NCBI GenBank assembly: GCA_943787225.1
Contig: CALSLP010000001.1
Span: 310,001-374,000 of the forward strand
DNA: 64,000 nucleotides
From: an uncultured Alphaproteobacteria bacterium
GTDB lineage: Bacteria > Pseudomonadota > Alphaproteobacteria > MPNO01 > UBA2964
Direction of reading: 5' to 3'
A model generated the notes under the pieces. It was not told where the DNA came from. It saw nothing but the letters and a program-made list of their open reading frames with translations, and did not search any database. The translations under genes were made by a program, and so were the position numbers. Position 1 is the stretch's first letter. The number at the start of each line of letters is the position of its first letter. Of this stretch, positions 34,888-43,454 are shown in pieces.

Positions 34888-36867
34888 ATGATTGAGTCCA
34901 TGATTTCCGCCTTTGCGGAAATAACCAGCGGTGCACATCTGCTGTATTTGTTCGGTGGAGTCATTATGGGGTTGGTGGTCGGTATCTTCCCCGGCCTTGG
35001 CGGGATCGTCGGCCTGTCTCTGTTACTGCCGTTCCTGTATGGCATGGACCCAACCTCGGCACTGGCGATGCTGATCGGCCTGGTCGCCATTATTCCAACA
35101 TCTGACACTTTTACATCTGTCCTGATGGGCATCCCGGGATCGAGCGCGTCACAGGCAACCGTGCTCGATGGTTTTCCGCTCGCGAAAAAGGGCGAAGCCG
35201 CCCGCGCTCTTGGTGCCGCTTTTTCGGCCTCGCTCTATGGTGGCGTCATCGGTGCCATTGTCCTGACGTTCTTTATCGTCGTCGCCCGCCCGGTCATTCT
35301 CCTATTCACCTCGGCTGAGCTTTTCATGCTCACCATTCTGGGACTTTCAATGGTTGGCGTTCTCGCCGGCAATTGCCTGTCCAAGGGTCTGCTCGCCTGC
35401 GGGCTGGGCCTCATGTTTGGTGCCCTCGGCGGCGCGCCAGCGACCGGTGAATTCCGAATGTCATTCGATAACGCCTATCTTGGCGATGGATTGCCCTTGG
35501 TCGTCGTCGGGCTTGCCATGTTTGCCGTGCCCGAAATCATTGATCTGCTGCGCAGCGGTGGCGCGATCTCAAAAAGTGCCAAGCTCGGTTCCGGTTGGAC
35601 GCAGGGCTTCAAAGATATGTGGGCCTATCGCTGGCTATGCACCCGCTGCGCCGGGATTGGCTGCATCATTGGTGCTCTGCCCGGCCTCGGCGGTAGCGTC
35701 GTCGACTGGATTGCCTATGGCCATGTTAAGCAAACCGCGAAAGATTCTTCACAGTTTGGCAAAGGCGATATCCGTGGTGTCCTCGCACCAGAATCCGCCA
35801 ATAACGCCAAGGAAGGCGGCGGCCTTATTCCAACGCTGCTCTTTGCCATTCCCGGCTCCGGCAGCATGGCCGTGTTTCTCGGCGGCATGGAACTCATCGG
35901 GCTCGAGCCCGGCCCCAGTATGGTCGATGGCAAGCTCAACCTCACCTATGTCATCATCTGGTCGCTCGCACTGGCAAACGTCATCGGCGCTGGTTGCTGC
36001 CTGCTAATCTCAAAGAATGTCGCCAGGCTAACGACCATCAAATATGTCTATCTTGCGCCCTTCATGGTCATGGTGATCTGCTTCGCCGCCTTTCAGGCAA
36101 CGCGTGATCTCGGCGATCTGCTGGTGCTGTTTGCAGTCGGTCTCGTCGGCATCATGTTCAAACGCTTTGGCTGGCCCCGTCCGGCCTTCCTGATTGGCTT
36201 CGTGCTCGCCGATAATTCCGAGACGTATCTGTATCAAGCAGTTCAGTTCTATGACTGGGGCTTCCTGCTGCGCCCCGGCGTTATCATCATTTTTGTTCTG
36301 ACCGTGATCTCGATCTGGTTTGGTGCCCGCAATGCGCCGACGGGTGAAACCGAAATGGCGAACGAAAACAAACCCAAACCGACCAATATGAAACCACAAG
36401 CCTATTTTGCCGCCTTTGTGGTCTTTCTGTTCACCTGGGGTCTGATCGACGGCGTGCAGCATTCCTTCCTGGGTGCCGTTTATCCAGTTGGTATTTGCCT
36501 GGTGATGCTGCCCATCGCCATGCGCCTGTTTTATGTCACGGCAAAAAACCGGACCGAGCATGCTGCCAATTACGACTACGAAGTCGAGGGCGATCATGCC
36601 GGCCAGGAAGGCGTTCCCGGCCTCGTCTATTATTTGACGTGGCTTGCCGGCTTTATCGCTGCTGTCATGCTGGTCGGATTCTGGCTCGCCATCACCGGCT
36701 TCTTCCTGATCTTCCTGCGGGTGCATTCGGATGCGGGATGGACACGGATTGTCACCATGATAACATGCGGCGTCGGGTTTATTACCGGCCTGTCCTGGAT
36801 CATGGCGCTCAACTTCCCGGGCGGCCTGCTCCAATATTATTTCAAACTGCCCTGGCCGTTGAGCTAA
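34888..36867 (+). CDS. Fused TTT permease, TctA with C-terminal TctB domain
   Basis: 659 aa, longer than the usual 500-aa TctA. The first 500 residues are TctA, with the two mirror motifs GIFPGLGGIVG and GALPGLGGSVVDW, plus APESANNAKEGG. After a cytoplasmic linker (about 485-505, NENKPKPTNMKPQ) comes a four-helix TctB domain (YFAAFVVFLFTWGL through TGFFLIFLRV). Normally TctA and TctB are separate proteins, so one gene here gives both membrane subunits. It works with TctC to import carboxylates using a proton or sodium gradient. Confidence 0.9.
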   Translation: MIESMISAFAEITSGAHLLYLFGGVIMGLVVGIFPGLGGIVGLSLLLPFLYGMDPTSALAMLIGLVAIIPTSDTFTSVLMGIPGSSASQATVLDGFPLAKKGEAARALGAAFSASLYGGVIGAIVLTFFIVVARPVILLFTSAELFMLTILGLSMVGVLAGNCLSKGLLACGLGLMFGALGGAPATGEFRMSFDNAYLGDGLPLVVVGLAMFAVPEIIDLLRSGGAISKSAKLGSGWTQGFKDMWAYRWLCTRCAGIGCIIGALPGLGGSVVDWIAYGHVKQTAKDSSQFGKGDIRGVLAPESANNAKEGGGLIPTLLFAIPGSGSMAVFLGGMELIGLEPGPSMVDGKLNLTYVIIWSLALANVIGAGCCLLISKNVARLTTIKYVYLAPFMVMVICFAAFQATRDLGDLLVLFAVGLVGIMFKRFGWPRPAFLIGFVLADNSETYLYQAVQFYDWGFLLRPGVIIIFVLTVISIWFGARNAPTGETEMANENKPKPTNMKPQAYFAAFVVFLFTWGLIDGVQHSFLGAVYPVGICLVMLPIAMRLFYVTAKNRTEHAANYDYEVEGDHAGQEGVPGLVYYLTWLAGFIAAVMLVGFWLAITGFFLIFLRVHSDAGWTRIVTMITCGVGFITGLSWIMALNFPGGLLQYYFKLPWPLS

Positions 36868-36891
36868 GGGCGCGTTCGCAAAAGAGAGTAA

Positions 36892-37927
36892 ATGACCCAA
36901 CAAAAAATGCAGTTCGGCCTCGCCATTCGCGGCCAGTACGCCGCCGATCAAGACATCCAAGTCTGTTTCGAAGAGCTGATCACTGAATGCAAAGCGGCCG
37001 AGGATCTGGGCTTTGATTCCATCACTAAAACCTCGCATTACAGCACCGCGCCGTTTCAGGCCTTTCAGCAATTTCCCATTCTGGCACGGCTGAGCGCAGA
37101 GACGTCGCGGGTACGGCTTAATGCCGGGATCATTCTGCTCTCCCTGCATAAACCGCTCGATATCGCGGAGCAGCTGGCAACGATCGATATCATGTCAGGC
37201 GGCCGGGTGATCTGCGGCGTTGCGCTGGGTTATCGCGAAGTCGAATTCGCGGCCTTTGGCAGTGAAGTCAAAAAACGTGGCAAGTTGCTCGAAGAAAACC
37301 TCATCGCCCTGAAACGGCTATGGACCGAAGACAGCGTCACCATGGAGGGCAGCCACTTCGAGCTTAAAGACGCGTCCTGCTGCCCCAAACCATTGCAGAA
37401 CCCTCACCCGCCAATCTGGATTGGTGCCAATGCCAACCCGGCCATCAAGCGCGCCGCGCGGCTGGGTGATTGCTGGTACATCAACCCGCATAACAAGATC
37501 AGCGACATCAAGGAGCAGATCGAGGTGTATAAGCGCGCGCTGGATGAATGCGGCAAACCGTTTCCCGATGAACTACCGATGCGCCGCGAAGTATTTGTCG
37601 CGGAAACGCGCGAGGAAGCTCTGCGTATCGCCGGGGCCGTATATCAAGAAAAAATACGATGCCTATCAGAGCTGGGGCCAAGGCGATCAACTCCCAGAAG
37701 GCGATCGCAACCTCGCCCTCGCATTCGACGATCTCGCGGGCGACCGGTTTATCATCGGCTCACCCGACGACGTGACCGAACAGATCATCAACCTCCACAA
37801 AGAGATCGGCACCAACCATCTGATCATGTCGATCCAATGGGCCGACATGCCGCATTCGCTGACCATGGACACCCTCGCCATCCTCGGTGAAAAAGTGTTT
37901 CCGCAAGTACGACAAGTGTTGGGTTAA
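36892..37927 (+). pseudogene. LLM-class flavin-dependent oxidoreductase, frameshifted
   Basis: Bacterial-luciferase-like flavoprotein, 344 aa when one base is removed. The 5' frame reads from MTQQKMQFGLAIRG through the TIM-barrel motifs FDSITKTSHYSTAPF, RVRLNAGIILLSLHKP and PPIWIGANANPAIKR up to ALRIAGAVYQ. The next frame picks up with PYIKKKYDAYQSWGQGDQLP and ends QVRQVLG. The extra base lies in the GGGG run at 37633-37636. The ribosome binding site AGAGAG precedes ATG 36892, and the gene follows the permease by 24 bp. Such enzymes oxidise heterocycles, alkanes or sulfonates using FMNH2; the substrate is unknown. Confidence 0.85.
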
Positions 37928-37930
37928 AAG

Positions 37931-38980
37931 CTAGCCACGCTGCTCCGCTTCAATATCACGGGCGACCATGCGGCGGGCGGCGATGCCGGGCGCGTCGACG
38001 TTTATATCGACCAGCGCGCGGTTGGGTTCGGCATCGAGCATTTTTTGTTGAGCTTCGAGGATGACGACATCTTCATCGAAGGTCTGCGACACCATCTTGA
38101 ACAAATCAGCTGAGACCTTTTCGTCGCCCAAGGCAAAATCACGGGCATGGCCGAAGAAATAGAAGGTCGAGGTTTCGGTTTCCGGCGTCGGTGCATTGAG
38201 ACTTCTTATATGCATGCCGGTTTCGGGCTCACCCTGTTCAGGATCACAACTGCCCGCATCACAGGCACCAGCACGAATTTGTGTTAGGCAGGGCGAAAAC
38301 GTCTCAACGATCTGCCAGCGATCCACCGTACCCTCGAAATTACCGAGGGCCTGAAACATCGGTGGCGCCGGTCGGTCGATGATCCAGCGTGTCATCCGCA
38401 CCATATCGTCGTCGCGATCAGTCTTGATCGGAAACTCGCTGATATCGCCCGTGCCCAGCGTATTGAGATGCACATAAGCAAGATGTGACAGATCGAGCAA
38501 ATTGTCGGTAATGAGTTCGTAATTGCAGTCGAGCTTGAGATACTTGCCTTTGACGAGTTCCCATTCCGGGTGATCGAACCACCACCAGTTGGGGATCAGA
38601 CTTTCATCGGCCAGTGCCGGATCACCCATCCATATCCATAGCCATTTCCAGCGTTCAACCAACGGGTAAGATTTCACAACGGCACCTGGCGGTATTTTAT
38701 CCTGCCCCGGAATCTTCACACACGCACCAGCCTGATCAAACTCCAGCCCGTGATAACCGCATTGCAGGCGGTCACCGACAACCTGCCCCATGGAGAGTGG
38801 CAGCGCCCGATGACAGCAGCGGTCTTCGAGTGCAACGGCTGTACCGTCTTCGGTTCGATAAAGCACCACCGGCTCGCATAATAACGTCCGGGCGAGCGGC
38901 GACTGCGTTACCTCATGATCCCACGCCGCGACATACCAGCAGTTCTTCCGGAACATTCCACCCAACGTATTTTCTGTCAT
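37931..38980 (-). CDS. Rieske 2Fe-2S aromatic ring-hydroxylating oxygenase (VanA-like)
   Basis: 349-aa oxygenase component. The Rieske cluster ligands are C55-x-H57 and C74-x2-H77 (RCCHRALPLS and LQCGYHGLEF). The mononuclear iron region follows as NYELITDNLLDLSHLAYVH, with both His residues. The size and layout match VanA-type O-demethylases and related monooxygenases that need a separate reductase, which is not seen nearby. The start ATG 38980 lies inside a palindromic repeat element; the ATG at 38956 (MFRKNCWYV) is an alternative. It converges on the LLM gene with a 3-bp gap. Confidence 0.9.
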   Translation of the reverse strand: MTENTLGGMFRKNCWYVAAWDHEVTQSPLARTLLCEPVVLYRTEDGTAVALEDRCCHRALPLSMGQVVGDRLQCGYHGLEFDQAGACVKIPGQDKIPPGAVVKSYPLVERWKWLWIWMGDPALADESLIPNWWWFDHPEWELVKGKYLKLDCNYELITDNLLDLSHLAYVHLNTLGTGDISEFPIKTDRDDDMVRMTRWIIDRPAPPMFQALGNFEGTVDRWQIVETFSPCLTQIRAGACDAGSCDPEQGEPETGMHIRSLNAPTPETETSTFYFFGHARDFALGDEKVSADLFKMVSQTFDEDVVILEAQQKMLDAEPNRALVDINVDAPGIAARRMVARDIEAEQRG

Positions 38981-39063
38981 CCCCGGACGTGATCCGGGGA
39001 TCCATGTTTCAACCGCCTCAAAATTGCATGACTCTGGATTGCCGGGTCAAGCCCGGCAATGAC
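38976..39063. repeat. Paired palindromic (REP-like) intergenic element
   Basis: Two palindromes in an inverted pair: CCCCGGACGTGATCCGGGG (38981-38999) and TTGCCGGGTCAAGCCCGGCAA (39039-39059). They are bounded by GTCAT at the left and ATGAC at the right. This structure (GTCAT-stem-GGATCCA ... TGGATT-stem-ATGAC) is a familiar dispersed repeat in alphaproteobacterial intergenic DNA. It sits between the Rieske and SDR genes and could act as an mRNA-stabilising or terminating fold. Confidence 0.7.
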
Positions 39064-39090
39064 AATTGAGAGAACGGTCCTCTTTTTTCC

Positions 39091-39858
39091 TTAATAACCG
39101 ACGATGACCTCGCCGGAATTCGGGCTGATGACCTGACCGGTAATCATCTCGGTTTCTGCCGAGGCCAGCCAGGCAACGGCATAGGAAATGTCTTCGGGCG
39201 TCGTCAGTCGACCGAGCGGCATGCCAGCCCCGCGTTCCGCGATCATCTCGGGCGTATTACTGCCCTGAGTCATTCCTGTAAGAACAAAGCCCGGCGCTAC
39301 GGCGTTGACGCGAATTTTATGGGCTGCGAATTCACGCGCCCAAGCCTTGGTAAATCCAGACAACGCCGCCTTGGCCGCTGCATAATGCGACGCAAAGTCA
39401 CTACCGCCCATCGCATAGATCGATGAAATCATAATGATACTGCCGTGATTCCTGGCCTTCATCCCGGGCAATACCGCCTGGGTGGCAAAAAACGCCCCCC
39501 GCACCTGAACACCAAACATCTGATCAAATATAGCTTCGTCGACATCTTCCATCGCAAGTTTGTTGCCAGTAACCCCGGCATTGTTCACCAGGATGTCGAT
39601 CTTGCCATGTTGGGCTTCTGCTTCTTTGATCTTGGCGGTGAAGTCTGGCACGTCCCGAACATCGGCGATCAGGGTGGAGGCCTTCTGGCCGTTTGCCCGA
39701 ACCAATTCTGCGGTCTCGTTGGCGCCATCCTCATTGATATCGTGAACAATCACATCCGCACCGCGTTCGGACATCAAAATAGCGTGGCTACGCCCCATGC
39801 CGCCAGCGGTACCGGAACCAGTGATTAGTGCTGTCTTGCCTTCTAAAGTTACCGCCAT
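39091..39858 (-). CDS. SDR-family NAD(P)-dependent oxidoreductase
   Basis: 255 aa from ATG 39858, chosen because GGGAGG lies 9 bp upstream. The cofactor motif is TGSGTAGGMGRSHA, slightly longer than the usual TGxxxGxG. NNAGVTG follows, then the catalytic Ser in MISSIYAMGGS and Tyr/Lys in YAAAKAAL. The C-terminus has NAVAPGFVLTGMT and NSGEVIVGY. It is a classical short-chain dehydrogenase of the FabG group, with hydroxyl/keto substrate unknown. Its place among catabolic genes suggests a pathway enzyme, not fatty acid synthesis. Confidence 0.9.
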   Translation of the reverse strand: MAVTLEGKTALITGSGTAGGMGRSHAILMSERGADVIVHDINEDGANETAELVRANGQKASTLIADVRDVPDFTAKIKEAEAQHGKIDILVNNAGVTGNKLAMEDVDEAIFDQMFGVQVRGAFFATQAVLPGMKARNHGSIIMISSIYAMGGSDFASHYAAAKAALSGFTKAWAREFAAHKIRVNAVAPGFVLTGMTQGSNTPEMIAERGAGMPLGRLTTPEDISYAVAWLASAETEMITGQVISPNSGEVIVGY

Positions 39859-39964
39859 CTCTTTGCCTCCCAATCTTTCTCTTGTAATGTGCCGCTGATT
39901 TTAGACGCGAATGCCGCCCAATTGAAACGGTGTGGCTCAAAAAGACTTAATCAGGGAGAGAATG

Positions 39965-41344
39965 ATGGCAGTGCAACCAGCACCCGGCGTGGGCCAGTAC
40001 GATGTAAATAACCCCAAGCTCCGCAGCTTTCACGATGCGCGAGAGAAATTTCTGTCCGGCGACGACACGCCACGGGATTATCTGGAGCGCTGCATCGCGG
40101 TCATCGAAGAATGCAATGACGACGTAAAAGCCTGGGCCTATCGCAACACCGACCGGGCCCGCGAAATGGCCGATGCCTCAACAAAGCGCTATGCCGAAGG
40201 CAAGCCACTCTCACTCGTCGACGGTATGCCCATCGGAATCAAGGATCTCATCGAGACCTGCGATATGCCGACGGAATATAATTGTGAGCTGTTCAAGGGG
40301 AACCAACCGATCCGCGATGCAGCGTCGGTTTACTTCCTGCGTCAGGGCGGTGCTGTCCTCCTCGGCAAAACCGTCACCGTAACACTCGGCGGCGGCGACC
40401 CATCCATGTCCCGCAACCCCTATGACACCACGCGCACGCCGGGCGGTTCCTCCAGCGGCACTTGCGCTGCAGTTGGTGCCGGTATGATGCCCGGCGGCCT
40501 CGGCACCCATGCACGCGGTTCCACCATTCGTCCCGCTAGTTTCTGTGGCAATTACGGCCTCAAGGCAACATTTGGCGCGTTGAACCGCCAGGGCGGATTC
40601 TCCGCTGCCGAGACCATGGATCATCTCGGTATACTCGCAGGCTCTATCGAAGATATGTGGATCATGGCCCGGTATATTTCCGAAACCGCAGGCGGTGACC
40701 CTGGTCATCCCGGTCTCTATGGCAGCCGCACACCGCCACCTGCCAAGAAACCAGAACGGTTGATCGTACTGGAAACCGCCGGTTGGAATGAAACCGACGA
40801 TGCCAGTAAGGCTGCGTTCAACGACGCTATTGGTAAGCTCTCGGATGCCGGGTGCGAAATCTATACCCGCAAAGACGACCCAGCGATTGAAGCCTATGAA
40901 GCCGAGACCGCGCATTCGCCTGAACTCTGGCGTCAGCTCTACCGTTTCGAAATGCGGTTCCCGATGTATCAGTATCTCGATTATGATGCCGACAAGATTC
41001 CGCCGCGCCTTAAGGCCGGCATTCAGGAAGGGGCCGGTCTTACCCAGGCAGAATATCGTTCAGCGTTAAGCCGCCGGGTCTATTGGCGGCAAATGCATAA
41101 TGAGCTCGCCCGCCGCTGCGACGCGATGGTTACGCTGTCATCCCCTGGCCCCGGCCCTGTCGGCATTGATCAAGGCAGCGCAATCTATAACGAGGCCTCT
41201 TCAATCATCGGCATGCCCGCGATCTCTTTACCGGTCATGACGGTAGAAGACATGCCGCTTGGCATGCAGATCAAAGGCCGTGTCCATGGCGATGAAGCCC
41301 TGACGGCTGCCGGTCGCTGGATCAGCCAAGAATTGCTACAGTAG
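39965..41344 (+). CDS. Amidase-signature hydrolase
   Basis: 459 aa from ATG 39965 (ATG 39962 is equally plausible; both follow AGGGAG). The catalytic Ser-cisSer-Lys set is visible: Lys in PIGIKDLIET, cis-Ser in PGGSSSGTCAAVG and the nucleophile Ser in THARGSTIRPASFCGNYGLK. The string GGSSSGT differs from the more common GGSSGGS. Amidase-signature enzymes cleave amides of many small molecules; the neighbouring hydantoinase genes suggest turnover of a cyclic or linear amide. It is the first gene of a plus-strand run (amidase, hyuA, hyuB). Confidence 0.9.
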   Translation: MAVQPAPGVGQYDVNNPKLRSFHDAREKFLSGDDTPRDYLERCIAVIEECNDDVKAWAYRNTDRAREMADASTKRYAEGKPLSLVDGMPIGIKDLIETCDMPTEYNCELFKGNQPIRDAASVYFLRQGGAVLLGKTVTVTLGGGDPSMSRNPYDTTRTPGGSSSGTCAAVGAGMMPGGLGTHARGSTIRPASFCGNYGLKATFGALNRQGGFSAAETMDHLGILAGSIEDMWIMARYISETAGGDPGHPGLYGSRTPPPAKKPERLIVLETAGWNETDDASKAAFNDAIGKLSDAGCEIYTRKDDPAIEAYEAETAHSPELWRQLYRFEMRFPMYQYLDYDADKIPPRLKAGIQEGAGLTQAEYRSALSRRVYWRQMHNELARRCDAMVTLSSPGPGPVGIDQGSAIYNEASSIIGMPAISLPVMTVEDMPLGMQIKGRVHGDEALTAAGRWISQELLQ

Positions 41345-41383
41345 GTTTCGCATTCGTCACATTTTTCGAGGGAGAAATCCGCC

Positions 41384-43453
41384 TTGGCTAAATACAGACT
41401 TGGTGTCGATGTCGGCGGCACCCACACCGATTTGGTGCTCGCCGATACCGAGACGAATGAAATCCTGATTGAAAAAGTTCACTCGACCCCGTCGAACCCA
41501 TCGTTAGGGGTACTCGACGGGATTCAGCGCTTCTTTATTCGGGGTGTATCGGCGACCGACATTGATTTCTTTAGCCACGGCACCACTGTGACCACCAATG
41601 CCTTGCTGGAAATGAAGGGCGCCACAATTGGAATGCTCATCACCAAAGGATTCCGGGCCATTCAGGTGGTCCAGAGCCAGGCGCGCGAAAGCAATCAATT
41701 CGACCTCAAATTCCAGCGCCCAACAATGCTCGCCTCGCAGCAGATGACCAGCGAAATTACCGGCCGGGTCGATTATGCCGGCACCGAAGTCGAACCACTG
41801 AACGAAGAAGATGTGCGCATTGCCGCTCGGGCGTTGCAGGCTAAAGGCGCGACCTCCTTTGCCGTCTGTTACATGTTTTCCTTTATGAACCAGGCGCATG
41901 AGCAACGGACCGGCGAAATCATTCGTGAAGAAGTGCCCGGCGCCTATGTCTCTCTATCGTCGGAAGTCTTACCGCGGATTCGCGAATGGCCTCGCATGTC
42001 GACGACGATGCTTAACGCCTACCTCGAACCCGGACTCGCCCGCTACGCCGACGATCTCGACAATGGCCTCAACATCGCTGGCGTCGAAACGGCCCGCCGT
42101 TTTCTGATGCAATCGAATGGTGGCGTCATGCCTCTCGGTGCCACGGCGGGCGGTGGCCGCACTGTTCAGACATTACTTTCAGGTCCCGCCGCTGGCGTGC
42201 AGGCAACGGGCTATGTTCTTGGCGAAAAGCAGGGCTGGGCACAGGTCGTCACCATGGATATGGGCGGCACCAGCTGCGACATCGCCTTCATTCAAGACAG
42301 CAAACCGCTTGAGGTTACCGAGGGCATGATCGCCGAACGCCGCCTCGATGTACCCGCCTTCGACATCAGCACAATTTCTGCTGGCGGCGGCACGATTGCC
42401 CGTCTGACTGCCGCGAATTTTATGAGCGTTGGGCCAGATAGCGCAGGTGCCGACCCCGGACCGGTTTGTTACGGCAATGGCGGTGACCGGCCAACGGTTA
42501 CCGACGCAGATCTCATCTGCGGTTTTTTAAATCCCGGCCATCTTCTCGGCGGCGAAACCACCCTGGATCGTGACGGTGCGCTTGCCGCCGTTAAAAACAC
42601 TCTTGCCGACGCGATGGGGCTATCCGCCGAAGAGGCTGCAGCTGGCATCGTCCGATTGATCAACGCCCGCATGGCCGATGAAATTCGCGTCCAGGCGGCG
42701 AAGAAGGTGATCGATCTCGCCTCCTTTACCTTGGTGCCATTTGGCGGCGCGGGCCCGGTTCATGCCGCGATGGTCGCCGACGAGCTGAGCATCCCGCGCA
42801 TTCTGGTGCCGCCGAATCCGGGCGCTTTCTCAGCTCTGGGTCTGCTGTGTTCGGATATTGTCCATGATTATATCCGCTCGGATATTTGTGAAATCAATCA
42901 GCTGCCGTCAGACCGCGCAGAGGGCTATTTCACCGAGCTCGAAAAACAAGCCGCCACCGATCTCACAGATGAAGGTCTGGCCGATCACGACCGTGAGTTC
43001 ATCCGCGATCTCGATTTACGCTATGCCGGGCAGGGTTATGAAATCCGAACCCCGCTGGACGGGTTGAGCGCCAGCCCGATGACGGCGGAAGGACTTGCCC
43101 AAGTTCAGGAACGATTCCACGAGCTTCACCAAACGCTGCATGGTCACTCGGCGCGGGATCAGGAAATAGAAGTCGTCAGCTATCGGGTGCGCGTACGAGT
43201 ACCCGTGCCAAAACAGGATTTGCCGGAAATTTCTATCCCGGAAGGCACAACAGAACCGGTCGGAGAACGCGAAGTCACCTTTGATGGCAAAGAAGTTCAC
43301 ACCGCGCCGGTTTACACCCGCGACACACTAAAATCTTCGACCATCGAAGGACCGGCCATTATTGAACAATTCGACTCGACGACAGTACTGCCACCGGGTT
43401 GGACCGCAAAGCTCGATAAGTTCGGCAATATCGTCGGGGAAAGGAACGCGTAA
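41384..43453 (+). CDS. hyuA: Hydantoinase/oxoprolinase subunit A
   Basis: 689 aa from a TTG start (41384) with GAGGGAGA upstream. The N-terminal Hydantoinase_A N domain begins YRLGVDVGGTHTDLVLAD, an ATP-binding, actin-like fold. The catalytic part contains SHGTTVTTNALLE, TMDMGGTSCDIAFIQ and SISAGGGTIARL-like strings, with GADPGPVCYGNGG near residue 360. The fold is like 5-oxoprolinase and acetone carboxylase. It pairs with HyuB 1 bp downstream to hydrolyse a cyclic amide in an ATP-dependent way. Confidence 0.93.
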   Translation: MAKYRLGVDVGGTHTDLVLADTETNEILIEKVHSTPSNPSLGVLDGIQRFFIRGVSATDIDFFSHGTTVTTNALLEMKGATIGMLITKGFRAIQVVQSQARESNQFDLKFQRPTMLASQQMTSEITGRVDYAGTEVEPLNEEDVRIAARALQAKGATSFAVCYMFSFMNQAHEQRTGEIIREEVPGAYVSLSSEVLPRIREWPRMSTTMLNAYLEPGLARYADDLDNGLNIAGVETARRFLMQSNGGVMPLGATAGGGRTVQTLLSGPAAGVQATGYVLGEKQGWAQVVTMDMGGTSCDIAFIQDSKPLEVTEGMIAERRLDVPAFDISTISAGGGTIARLTAANFMSVGPDSAGADPGPVCYGNGGDRPTVTDADLICGFLNPGHLLGGETTLDRDGALAAVKNTLADAMGLSAEEAAAGIVRLINARMADEIRVQAAKKVIDLASFTLVPFGGAGPVHAAMVADELSIPRILVPPNPGAFSALGLLCSDIVHDYIRSDICEINQLPSDRAEGYFTELEKQAATDLTDEGLADHDREFIRDLDLRYAGQGYEIRTPLDGLSASPMTAEGLAQVQERFHELHQTLHGHSARDQEIEVVSYRVRVRVPVPKQDLPEISIPEGTTEPVGEREVTFDGKEVHTAPVYTRDTLKSSTIEGPAIIEQFDSTTVLPPGWTAKLDKFGNIVGERNA

Positions 43454-43454
43454 C

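Noticed and set aside
36028..37149. 373-codon minus-strand open frame opposite tctAB and the LLM gene
   Set aside because: It is rich in Asp, His and Gln, has no recognisable domain, and lies opposite well-supported coding sequence. It is a shadow frame of GC-rich codon usage.
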